From the NCBI GenBank assembly GCA_021774435.1, contig JAJFJB010000297.1:1-64000 (forward strand): 64,000 bases of DNA, in the 5' to 3' direction. A program made the translations under genes and the position numbers. The notes under the pieces are model-generated. The model was not told the origin of the DNA. It searched no databases and saw nothing but the letters and a program-made list of their open reading frames with translations. This document shows positions 49,514 to 58,198 of this stretch, piece by piece. Source of the DNA: Alphaproteobacteria bacterium (GTDB lineage: Bacteria > Pseudomonadota > Alphaproteobacteria > UBA8366 > GCA-2717185). The first letter of the stretch is position 1, and every line of letters starts with the position of its first letter.

Positions 49514-50329
49514 TCACGAAAAGAGCGCCCGCACTGTCGCCAAATGCTCCTCCGTAAAGTCGAACACGGTAACGATCGCGTCGTCGAAGCCGATCTCCGC
49601 CAGCATATTCAAACGCGCCTTGGCCTCTTCGGGACCGCAGCGCAAGTCCAAATGATCATCATCGGTAAGCGATTTGCTGTCTGCCGTTAGATCGACGGGA
49701 ATGTTGGATGCGACCGTCCGGCCGCCGCCTTCCCCTTTGAAGCGTTTATAGCCTTCCTTCAAGGTAGCGATGTTTGTGAAGTGGGCCGATGAGATCCAGC
49801 CGTCATACTGTTTGGCGGCAATCGGAATCCAGCGGCTGCCTGCCCAGCTGCCTATCAAGATCGGTGGTCCGCCTTTCACCGATTCCATCGGCGTCAAATT
49901 GGCGTCGCCTACGGTTTCGCCGCGCCAAAGGCTTTGCATAACAGGTAGCGCTGCTGCCAGGTCTTTGAATCTTCGTTGATAGTCGTTACCCGTCGCCTTG
50001 AAATCAGCTTCCGTGGAGCCCGCGCCAACCCCGAGACGCACACGTCCGCCCGACAAATAATGGGCGCTTAGAATTCGATGTGCGAGTTCGACCGGCCGCC
50101 GCAAGGGAACTTGGAGAATACAGGTGCCAAGATCGATTTTCTCCGTGACCGGGGCTGCTGCAGACATCGCGCTCACCGGGTCGGGCCGGAAGTTGCCGCG
50201 CCCGACCGAATCGAAAAACCAGAGCCCTTCGAATCCAACCTTCTCCGCCAGCCGCATGCCCTCGGTATAGGAGCGGCCGCTCGCAATATCTTCGCCTTGG
50301 ATATTTAAGCTGACGCCCAGTCTCATCAA
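49514..50329 (-). CDS. LLM class flavin-dependent oxidoreductase
   Basis: AEKVGFEGLWFFDSVGRGNFRPDPVSAMSAAA; LAHRILSAHYLSGGRVRLGVGAGS. Confidence 0.9.
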   Translation of the reverse strand: MMRLGVSLNIQGEDIASGRSYTEGMRLAEKVGFEGLWFFDSVGRGNFRPDPVSAMSAAAPVTEKIDLGTCILQVPLRRPVELAHRILSAHYLSGGRVRLGVGAGSTEADFKATGNDYQRRFKDLAAALPVMQSLWRGETVGDANLTPMESVKGGPPILIGSWAGSRWIPIAAKQYDGWISSAHFTNIATLKEGYKRFKGEGGGRTVASNIPVDLTADSKSLTDDDHLDLRCGPEEAKARLNMLAEIGFDDAIVTVFDFTEEHLATVRALFS

Positions 50330-50362
50330 TTTCCCTCCCCTTGTTAGTGTCAGGATACGATG

Positions 50363-51562
50363 TCAGGTCCCGCCCTCATAGAGGCCGTTTCGCGCAACGA
50401 TCTGTCCACCATGAACGACGAGCGATCGTTGTGGATGCCGGACGACCGCTTCCGCAGTGGTTTCAGTCGGAATCGTGAAAAAATCGGCGCGGTTTCCGAC
50501 CGCAAGACCGTAATCGGAGACACCAAGCAAATCAGCACCGGCCTGCGATGCGAAATGATACGCAAGCTCGAGATCCGGATCGGTCCGGAAGTTCGAGCGC
50601 CAACCAATCAGCATGGCGCGCTCCAGCATATCGCCGTCCCCATAGGGGCACCAACTGTCCCGGATGCCATCATTGCCTGCGGCGACGGCAACGCCTCTTT
50701 CGTGCATCTTCTTGACGGGCGGGATCGAAGAGCCACCCGGCGCGTGTGTGACATTGGTGATGCCAGCTTCGGCCATGCCGTCGATTAGCCGGTCCGCGGC
50801 GGCTTCCGCGATATCGCCAAGGCAAAACCCATGGCTAATCGCAACGCGGCCCTGCATGCCATGCGCCTTAGTGCGTTCGATAATCGCGGCGACTTCGGCG
50901 GCCCCGGGTTCGCCGCCGTCATGCAGATGAATGTCGATCCCCACGCCGTATTTCTCGGCAAGCGAAAAGATCGCGTTAAGTTGCCCTTCCACGTCGCCAT
51001 CGATCCCAGCGGGGTCGATTCCGCCAAGCAAATCAGCGCCCGCGCTCAAAGCCGCCTCCATGACGGCCAACGTCCCAGGGCAAGCCAGAACGCCGCTCTG
51101 CGGGAAGGCAATGACTTGAACCGTGATCGCATTTTTGTAGTGATCGCGGGCCTCCAACACACCCTCGACGCTAGAGAGACCCAGTTCCGGATCGACATCG
51201 ACATGGGTCCTGCAGTGACCCGTACCGTGCACGACAAGGCGTTCGATGAGATTGCCGGCGCGCACCGCAACGGATAGCGGCAACCCATCACGTATCGTTT
51301 TCTCGGTGTTGATACGGCTCTGCCGGTCGGGGCCGGCCGCATGCGGGTGCCAAGGCAAACCAACCATCGATTTATCGAGGTGCAGATGACTGTCCACCAG
51401 CGCCGGCAGCACAAGATCCCCGTTGCCGTCCACCTGCGTCATGCCGCCGCCATCCAGCGCCGTGCCGAGCGCCGTGATACGGCCTTCCCGAACCAGAATT
51501 TCGGTTTTTATGCCTGCGGCAGTGCGCACATTGACGAGGTGTAAATCGTTATCAGGCATCAC
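50363..51562 (-). CDS. Amidohydrolase family protein (cytosine deaminase-like)
   Basis: LPALVDSHLHLDKSMVGLPW; VDIHLHDGGEPGAAEV; AAGNDGIRDSWCPYGDGDMLERAML. Confidence 0.88.
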   Translation of the reverse strand: MMPDNDLHLVNVRTAAGIKTEILVREGRITALGTALDGGGMTQVDGNGDLVLPALVDSHLHLDKSMVGLPWHPHAAGPDRQSRINTEKTIRDGLPLSVAVRAGNLIERLVVHGTGHCRTHVDVDPELGLSSVEGVLEARDHYKNAITVQVIAFPQSGVLACPGTLAVMEAALSAGADLLGGIDPAGIDGDVEGQLNAIFSLAEKYGVGIDIHLHDGGEPGAAEVAAIIERTKAHGMQGRVAISHGFCLGDIAEAAADRLIDGMAEAGITNVTHAPGGSSIPPVKKMHERGVAVAAGNDGIRDSWCPYGDGDMLERAMLIGWRSNFRTDPDLELAYHFASQAGADLLGVSDYGLAVGNRADFFTIPTETTAEAVVRHPQRSLVVHGGQIVARNGLYEGGT

Positions 51563-51963
51563 GCACTTCTGTCCGCTTGCCGTGCTGCCCGTGCGTTCTC
51601 CACGACAGATTCAGGCACTGTCACTGTGACCGACAGAGCCACGAAAGAAAGACTCTTGCCATGGCCATCCAGATTGAGACTGCCATTCACGCCGCCCTGC
51701 AAGACATCATCGAGCACAAAATTGAAGGCCCCCAAGACGGGCAGATCATAGCGCACCACCTTGCTCGCGCCGCGATGTGCGAAAGCGGCTTGCATACGGT
51801 CGGCGGTGACCTGTTCGGCAATTTGTTCGTACGCATCCGGCGCGTAGGGAATGATACTGACATTCGACCGGTCGCCCTTGTCCCCGGTACGGCCGTGCGC
51901 GATTTCCCGCAGCGCGACCTCAACAAGTGAACCCGTCATCTCAGGCCTCGACCAAGCGGACAC
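51559..51963 (-). CDS. AtuA C-terminal-like protein encoded as a separate ORF
   Basis: VEVALREIAHGRTGDKGDRSNVSIIPYAPDAYE matches the AtuA ferredoxin-like C-terminal domain; overlaps the next gene. Confidence 0.78.
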   Translation of the reverse strand: MSAWSRPEMTGSLVEVALREIAHGRTGDKGDRSNVSIIPYAPDAYEQIAEQVTADRMQAAFAHRGASKVVRYDLPVLGAFNFVLDDVLQGGVNGSLNLDGHGKSLSFVALSVTVTVPESVVENARAARQADRSA

Positions 51964-53311
51964 GGGGTTGAATCGATTCTCGCGGTATCAGGCACGACGC
52001 CGTCTTGATCCGCGGTGTGACATTGAGCCGGACACCGGCACCACCGGCAGGACCGGCACAATACAGCGTCTCCACTTCACGCGCCGCACGGGCCGCCGTC
52101 TCTTCGTCGTCCGTATTCACCGCAAGCCGGACCCTTACGTCCTGCCATTCCGTTTCGGGCTGGGTTTGAGCCAGGTCACCGCCGTCACCATCCAGCACAC
52201 TGACCAGCCCCAGCACATCCGTCCGTACGGCGATGCCCGGGAATTCGCGCTCGACCCGTTCCTTGGCCGTCTTTGCCGCGAGCCGCGCGCGGGCCGACGC
52301 GCCTGGACCGGCATAGGAAATTTCGCCTTCGCCCAGCCATCCGCCGGCGAAACTGATTGTGACCTTGAGTGTTTCCGGTGCGGGCCGCCCCCGGGCGCCG
52401 GTGATTTTCACACGGTCCAATCCCACTTTCTCCGCCCGGACATCCATGAGATCCAATGTGACGTCAGGGGTCAGGTAATTCGCCGGATCGTGAATTTCGT
52501 AAAGGATCTGTTCTTTCACGGTGCGTTCGTCGACCCGGCCGCCAGTGCCCAAAGGCTTGGTCAGAATGATTTCGCCTTTATCGGTCACCTCGGCGATCGG
52601 GTAACCAATATCCGTCATGCCCGGTACATCCTTGTAGCCGGGATCGGCAAAATAGCCGCCCGTCGCTTGGGCACCGCATTCCAATAAATGCCCTGTCAGG
52701 ACACCCGATGCGATCCGGTCCCAATCGGCACCGTCCCATCCAAAATGGTGCAATAGGGGAGCGAGCGCCAAAGCCGAATCCGTCACCCGGCCGGTGACCA
52801 CAACGTCGGCGCCAAGTGCCAGCGCATCGGCAATCGGGCGCGCGCCCAAATAGGCGTTGGCCGCCACAATGTCACTGCGTCCGACATCGAAGAGCGGTTC
52901 TTCTTCCCAGGCCTGGACCTGCATGGACGGCAACCCCTCTCGCACGTCGTCGCCTTCAACGACGGCGACCTTGATGCCCTCAATCCCGAGTTCTTGGGCG
53001 AGGCGATGAATCGCCTTCGCTGCCCCGGCTGGGTTCGCAGCACCGAAATTCCCCAGAATCGGAATATTATGTGCCACGCAATCCTTCAGCACGGGCGCCA
53101 AAAACCGCTCCAGATCCGGTGTATAGCCCTTTTCCGGATCGCGTAGCCGGTTGCGCTGCGCATAGGCCAGTGTCCGCTCGGCAAGCGTTTCATAAAACAG
53201 AGCCGCCGGCGCGCCGGACTCGATCAGGGCCTTGACGACGGGCACGCCCGCATCGACCCGGTCCGTGGCAAACCCGGCCGCGTTACCGACGTGGAAAATT
53301 GACTCCGCCAT
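51941..53311 (-). CDS. DUF1446 / acyclic terpene utilization AtuA-like protein
   Basis: GCGAQATGGYF-like ECGAQATGGYFADPGYKDVPGMTDIGYPIAEV; VVTGRVTDSALALAPLLHHFGW. Confidence 0.88.
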   Translation of the reverse strand: MAESIFHVGNAAGFATDRVDAGVPVVKALIESGAPAALFYETLAERTLAYAQRNRLRDPEKGYTPDLERFLAPVLKDCVAHNIPILGNFGAANPAGAAKAIHRLAQELGIEGIKVAVVEGDDVREGLPSMQVQAWEEEPLFDVGRSDIVAANAYLGARPIADALALGADVVVTGRVTDSALALAPLLHHFGWDGADWDRIASGVLTGHLLECGAQATGGYFADPGYKDVPGMTDIGYPIAEVTDKGEIILTKPLGTGGRVDERTVKEQILYEIHDPANYLTPDVTLDLMDVRAEKVGLDRVKITGARGRPAPETLKVTISFAGGWLGEGEISYAGPGASARARLAAKTAKERVEREFPGIAVRTDVLGLVSVLDGDGGDLAQTQPETEWQDVRVRLAVNTDDEETAARAAREVETLYCAGPAGGAGVRLNVTPRIKTASCLIPRESIQPRVRLVEA

Positions 53312-53328
53312 GGCTGCTGCCTCCAAAG

Positions 53329-53883
53329 TTACAGGGCGTCGACGCGCCAGGTTCCCGGGTCGCCGCCGGATGCGAAATTCATCGGATGCGCGTTTCGGGC
53401 ACGGTCGGCATATTCCGCCCCCACAAGATGATTATGCAAAACCCGGAACACGCCGGCATGCGCCACCAAAAGCACCGTCGGCGGGGCCGCAATCACATCA
53501 AGACTCTGAATCACCCGGGTCTGGAATGAGTCGACCGGTTCACCGCCTTCCGGGGTCGCGCCCCGGACGAACACGGAAACCGGCTGCCCTTCCCAGGCGC
53601 CCAGATTGCGCTCACGCAGATCTTCATGAATCTCGACCGCAGCGCCGCCCATCGCCTCGGCAACGATCTGTGCCGTATCAAAGGCGCGGCTCAACGGGCT
53701 CGTATAGATCGCTTTGATCTCCTGTCCGCGAAGCCGTTCCCCTGCCATCCGGGCTTGCTCTCGGCCTTGTTCGGTCAGGGCGTAATCGGTCGCGCCACCG
53801 ATCAGTCCTTCCACATTGGATTCGGATTCACCGTGGCGCAGAAACAGAAAACCAGAGTCGATAAGGGCAGACGTACCATGCAT
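53329..53883 (-). CDS. Histidine phosphatase (phosphoglycerate mutase-like) family protein
   Basis: FLFLRHGESESNVEGLIGG; YTSPLSRAFDTAQIVAEAM; VLLVAHAGVFRVL. Confidence 0.92.
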   Translation of the reverse strand: MHGTSALIDSGFLFLRHGESESNVEGLIGGATDYALTEQGREQARMAGERLRGQEIKAIYTSPLSRAFDTAQIVAEAMGGAAVEIHEDLRERNLGAWEGQPVSVFVRGATPEGGEPVDSFQTRVIQSLDVIAAPPTVLLVAHAGVFRVLHNHLVGAEYADRARNAHPMNFASGGDPGTWRVDAL

Positions 53884-54193
53884 GACGGCGTCATCTTATA
53901 CCGGTGAGACGTATCGCCAAATATAAAGAGCAAAACACTGCCCCATTGCCCAATTCATCGCTAACGAAAAGCAGTATGTCCTTAGAAAACACATCTGCCG
54001 CGTGAAACACCGCGCACTTCGGCGGGTTAACCAAGATTCACATGCACGATCGCCTTGCCCAGACTTTTCGCCGCAGGCTGGTAAAATGCGTGTCGAATGA
54101 CGCTATAATGGAAGCGCAGCAGGATCGACGGGCCGCGATGCGGGACCCCGGATTTGAGCGTCGGCCGATCCAAGATAAAGGAGCACGCATAAG

Positions 54194-55726
54194 ATGGCGA
54201 AGCAACAGGCAGCGGCGAATGCCGGTCAGGCACCAACCGAAAATTACGATGTTCTGATCGTCGGCGCGGGTATTTCTGGCGTCGCCGGCGCTTACCATCT
54301 GCGTCAACAATGCCCGGAAACGCGCTTCGTCATCTTGGAAACGGAAGAGAGCTTTGGTGGCACTTGGTGGACGCATCGGTCGCCAGGCATTCGCTCGGAC
54401 AGCGATCTCCATACCTTTGGCTACGGATTCAAACCATGGGTCGGCCCGCCGATCGCCACGGCTGAGGAAATCCTGTCCTACATGGGCGAGGTCATCGAGG
54501 AAAACGACCTGGACCAGCATATCCGCTACCAGCACAAGATCTTGAAAGCCGATTGGTCTTACGAGGACAGCCTTTGGACGATCGAGGCCATCCGCACCGA
54601 CACGAACGAGACCGTCCGCATCAGCGCCAACTTCCTGTGGATGTGCCAAGGCTATTACCGTCACAACGAAGGCTACACACCCGAATGGGAGGGCATGACG
54701 GATTTCAAGGGCCGGATCGCGCATCCGGAAAATTGGCCGGATGATATCGATCATGCCGGAAAAAACGTCGTTGTCATCGGCTCCGGTGCGACGGCGGCGA
54801 CCGTGGTGCCCGCCATGGCGGAGACCGCGGCGCATGTCACCATGCTGCAGCGCTCGCCGACCTTTTTCCGAACCGGCCGCAACGCGATCGAAATCGCCGA
54901 GACCTTACGCGAGTTGCAGATCGACGAAAGCGTGGTGCACGAGATCACGCGGAAAAAAATTATGTTCGATCAGTCCGCCTTCACGGAACGGTGCTTTGCC
55001 GAGCCGGAAGCGGTGAAGGACGAACTGCTCGGCCAGGTCCGCGAACTGCTCGGGCCGGACTACGATGTCGATCAGCACTTCACGCCGTCCTATCGGCCCT
55101 GGCGCCAGCGCATTGCCTTCGTGCCCGATGCCGACCTGTTCAAGGGCATTGCCGCGGGCAGGGCATCGGTCGTCACGGATGAGATCGACCGCTTCACAGA
55201 AGCTGGCATCTTGCTACAGTCCGGCGAGGTTCTGGAGGCCGATATCATCGTGACCGCAACCGGTTTCAACATGAACATCATGGGCGATATCGCCTTCTCC
55301 ATCGACGGCAAGCCGCTCGATTTCCACGATACCGTGACTTTTCGCGGCATGATGTTCACCGGCGTACCCAACCTCGCCTGGGTGTTCGGCTATTTCCGCG
55401 CAAGCTGGACGCTGCGCAGCGAGTTGATTGCTGCCTTCGTTTGCCGTCTGCTCAATCACATGCGCGAAACCGGTGCGACGAGCATCGAGCCGGCCCTCCG
55501 GCCGGAAGATAAAAACATGCCGCTGTCCGACTGGATCGATGAGAACGACTTCAATCCCAACTACCTGCAGCGCGCGTTAGCGATCCTGCCAAGACGAGGC
55601 GACAAACGGGAATGGCAACACACTCAGGATTATTGGCGCGAGAAGGATGAATTCCCGGCGATCGACCTGGAGGATGAGATGTTCGTCTATCGCGGGAAGG
55701 CGCGTTCAACCATGGCGGCCGAATAA
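54194..55726 (+). CDS. Flavin-containing / Baeyer-Villiger-type monooxygenase
   Basis: VGAGISGVAGAYHL; ESFGGTWWTHRSPGIRSDSDLHTFGYGFKPW; VVIGSGATAATVVPAMA. Confidence 0.92.
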   Translation: MAKQQAAANAGQAPTENYDVLIVGAGISGVAGAYHLRQQCPETRFVILETEESFGGTWWTHRSPGIRSDSDLHTFGYGFKPWVGPPIATAEEILSYMGEVIEENDLDQHIRYQHKILKADWSYEDSLWTIEAIRTDTNETVRISANFLWMCQGYYRHNEGYTPEWEGMTDFKGRIAHPENWPDDIDHAGKNVVVIGSGATAATVVPAMAETAAHVTMLQRSPTFFRTGRNAIEIAETLRELQIDESVVHEITRKKIMFDQSAFTERCFAEPEAVKDELLGQVRELLGPDYDVDQHFTPSYRPWRQRIAFVPDADLFKGIAAGRASVVTDEIDRFTEAGILLQSGEVLEADIIVTATGFNMNIMGDIAFSIDGKPLDFHDTVTFRGMMFTGVPNLAWVFGYFRASWTLRSELIAAFVCRLLNHMRETGATSIEPALRPEDKNMPLSDWIDENDFNPNYLQRALAILPRRGDKREWQHTQDYWREKDEFPAIDLEDEMFVYRGKARSTMAAE

Positions 55727-55768
55727 CTGCTTCGTATTCCGATATGCGCTCAGGACCGCTCAAAGGAA

Positions 55769-55807
55769 AGCCCCCGAGGCGGGAATGGCGTCCGCGCATC
55801 GGGGGCT
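55769..55807 (-). terminator. Rho-independent-like hairpin, better oriented on the minus strand
   Basis: agcccccga / tcgggggct 9-bp perfect stem; minus strand continues ..gggggctttccttt. Confidence 0.5.
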
Positions 55808-56031
55808 CGTATCCGAGAAAGAGTAACCAGGGAACTATCGCGGCAATACCTTAAGATTGCGTTAACGTTAATAGAAATTAGCCTTAAAAATCGCGACCAC
55901 CCGCAAACGTGCTGGAAACAAGGGCCTCGACCCTCGCTCAACCTTGCAAATCTTAACTTAATATAGCGCCGTAACACCCGGCGGCGAACGGCGTGCTATG
56001 GAAAATGCTGGCGCGCCCGGGAGAAGAAAGT

Positions 56032-56179
56032 TCGAACCGCTTGTTCGAGATATTCGCTGAATGGAGTGCGATTTTGAGCGAATCTCGCGATGAATTTAAG
56101 GTCTCACCATCGTCATAAGCGGCTTTTCCGCGTTGAGACCCTAAGCGGACATCGTTAACTCGGAATATTTCTTCCGAGT
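56032..56179 (+). promoter_or_regulatory. Structured leader with consecutive hairpins upstream of cyclase 1
   Basis: tcgaac/gttcga; gaga.ttcgct/agcgaa.tctc; ggtctca/tgagacc; actcggaa/ttccgagt. Confidence 0.45.
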
Positions 56180-56255
56180 CTAGCGAAGAGCCGACTTACA
56201 GACCGTCTTCTCGCAGCGCGTAGATTTACCGAACATGCGCCGCTACACTTCCTGC

Positions 56256-58028
56256 ATGGTGGAGGGGACCCAACGCAGACTGGCGGCAATCGTTTCCGCT
56301 GACGTTGTCGGATATTCGCGTCTGATGGGCGCGGACGAGACAGGCACGCACGTTCGCCTCAAGGCCCGTTTCTCGGAATTGGTTGAGCCCAAAATTATCG
56401 AAAACGGCGGTCGCGTGGTGAAACTCATGGGAGACGGTCTGCTAGCTGAATTCCCAAGCGTTACAAACGCCGTCAATTGGGCCGTAATTGTGCAGACGAT
56501 AATTTCCGAGCTCAATACCAATGAACCTGAAGAACGGCGAATTGACTACCGGGTCGGCGTCAATCTCGGCGAAGTAATCATCGACGGGGACGACATTTTC
56601 GGCGACGGCGTGAACGTGGCGGCTCGTCTCCAAGAGATCGCCGAGCCGGGCGGTGTCTGTATCTCGGAAAAGGTCCATGCCGAGGTGCGCGGCAAGCTCG
56701 ACTATGAATTTGCGGATGGCGGTAGCCAATCGGTGAAAAATATCGCCGAGCCGGTCCATGTTTGGCGTTGGCCGTCTGTTGGGCGGGTGTCTGACCGGCA
56801 CTCTGTTGTCGAACAAGTAGATCCGTTACCGCTACCCGACAAACCGTCGATCGCCGTGCTGCCATTCGACAACATGTCGGATGATCCTGAGCAAGAGTAT
56901 TTCGCTGACGGCATTGCCGAGGACGTTATCACGGCGCTATCCCGCTTCCGTTCTCTGTTTGTGATTTCCCGCAATTCTTCGTTCACCTACAAAGAAAGTG
57001 CGGTCGATATTAAACAGGTCGCCAGCGATTTGGGCGTCCGGTATGTGGTGGAAGGCAGTGTCCGAAAAGCCGGCAAACGGGTTCGAATAACGGCACAGTT
57101 GATCGACGCGGCGAGCGGCAACCATCTTTGGGCTGATCGCTTCGACGGCAACTTAGACGATATATTTGAACTACAGGACCAAATCACCGAACGGATCGTG
57201 TTCGCGACGGCGCCTGAGATCGAGGCCCACGAGCGCGAACGTGCCCGGCGCAAGCCGCCGGAAAGCCTGGATGCCTGGGAACTTTATCAGCGTGGCATGT
57301 GGCACCTCTATAGGGTCACAAAAGACGATTTCAAGGCGGCGCGGACACTCTTCGACAAGGCGATAGCGCGCGATCCGGATTTCGCCCTGCCGTACGCGGG
57401 CATCGCGTATGTCTGTTTCTTCGAGGTGTTTCAAGGCTATGCCGTCGCCCATGATGAGGCCCTGGATCAAGGGCTCGCCGCCGGCGAGCGTGCCGTTGCC
57501 CTGGACGACAAGGACGGTTTCGCCCATCTTGCCCTCGGCCGAATGCTGCACCTTACCGGGCAAGGCGAGCGTGCCATTGCTGAACAGGAACGGTCGGTCG
57601 CCCTCAATTCGAGCTTCGCGCTCGGCTACTACGGTCTCGGAGCTTCCTTTGTTTGGTATGGTCGGGCGACGGAAGGCATTGCCGCGCTGGACATGTCCAT
57701 GCGACTAAGTCCGCAGGATCCAATGCTCTGGGCCATGCAGGCGATGCAGGCAGCTTGTTTCTTCAGTATTGAAAAATATGATGAAGCCGAAGAATGGGCT
57801 CGTAAGGCCGTGAATGTGCGTCCCGACATCTTCCAAACTCAGATTTATTTGGCAATGGCGCTTGTTGGGCTCGACCGGCTCAACGAAGCCAGGGCAGCCG
57901 TTGACGCGGCACGGCGAGCGCGACCGGGTCTATCCATTTCTGTTTTTCGCCATATCGTGCGGCACGCCAACACAGAGTTTCTGGAACCGCGCATTGCGGC
58001 CCTGCGCAAGGCAGGACTGCCGGAATAG
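56256..58028 (+). CDS. Class III adenylate/guanylate cyclase with TolB N-terminal-like domain and TPR region (paralogue 1)
   Basis: RRLAAIVSADVVGYSRLMGADE; VVKLMGDGLLAEF; GDGVNVAARL; KPSIAVLPFDNMSDDPEQEYFADGIAEDVITALS. Confidence 0.92.
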   Translation: MVEGTQRRLAAIVSADVVGYSRLMGADETGTHVRLKARFSELVEPKIIENGGRVVKLMGDGLLAEFPSVTNAVNWAVIVQTIISELNTNEPEERRIDYRVGVNLGEVIIDGDDIFGDGVNVAARLQEIAEPGGVCISEKVHAEVRGKLDYEFADGGSQSVKNIAEPVHVWRWPSVGRVSDRHSVVEQVDPLPLPDKPSIAVLPFDNMSDDPEQEYFADGIAEDVITALSRFRSLFVISRNSSFTYKESAVDIKQVASDLGVRYVVEGSVRKAGKRVRITAQLIDAASGNHLWADRFDGNLDDIFELQDQITERIVFATAPEIEAHERERARRKPPESLDAWELYQRGMWHLYRVTKDDFKAARTLFDKAIARDPDFALPYAGIAYVCFFEVFQGYAVAHDEALDQGLAAGERAVALDDKDGFAHLALGRMLHLTGQGERAIAEQERSVALNSSFALGYYGLGASFVWYGRATEGIAALDMSMRLSPQDPMLWAMQAMQAACFFSIEKYDEAEEWARKAVNVRPDIFQTQIYLAMALVGLDRLNEARAAVDAARRARPGLSISVFRHIVRHANTEFLEPRIAALRKAGLPE

Positions 58029-58051
58029 CGAGCGCCAAACAGCCGGAAAAT

Positions 58052-58072
58052 AATGTCACTTAAAGTGACAAT
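58052..58072. promoter_or_regulatory. Palindrome between the two cyclase genes
   Basis: aatgtcactt-a-aagtgacaat: 10-nt arms with one mismatch. Confidence 0.5.
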
Positions 58073-58198
58073 AGGCGGGCGACGGTCGCGATAAGGCGGC
58101 ATCGCCGGCGGTACGTCGAATGTTGAGGGAACAGTGGAAGTCGCACCTTTCCAACATCTGACTAGGACTCCGCACATCGCGACGGCTAAACTTACCTC

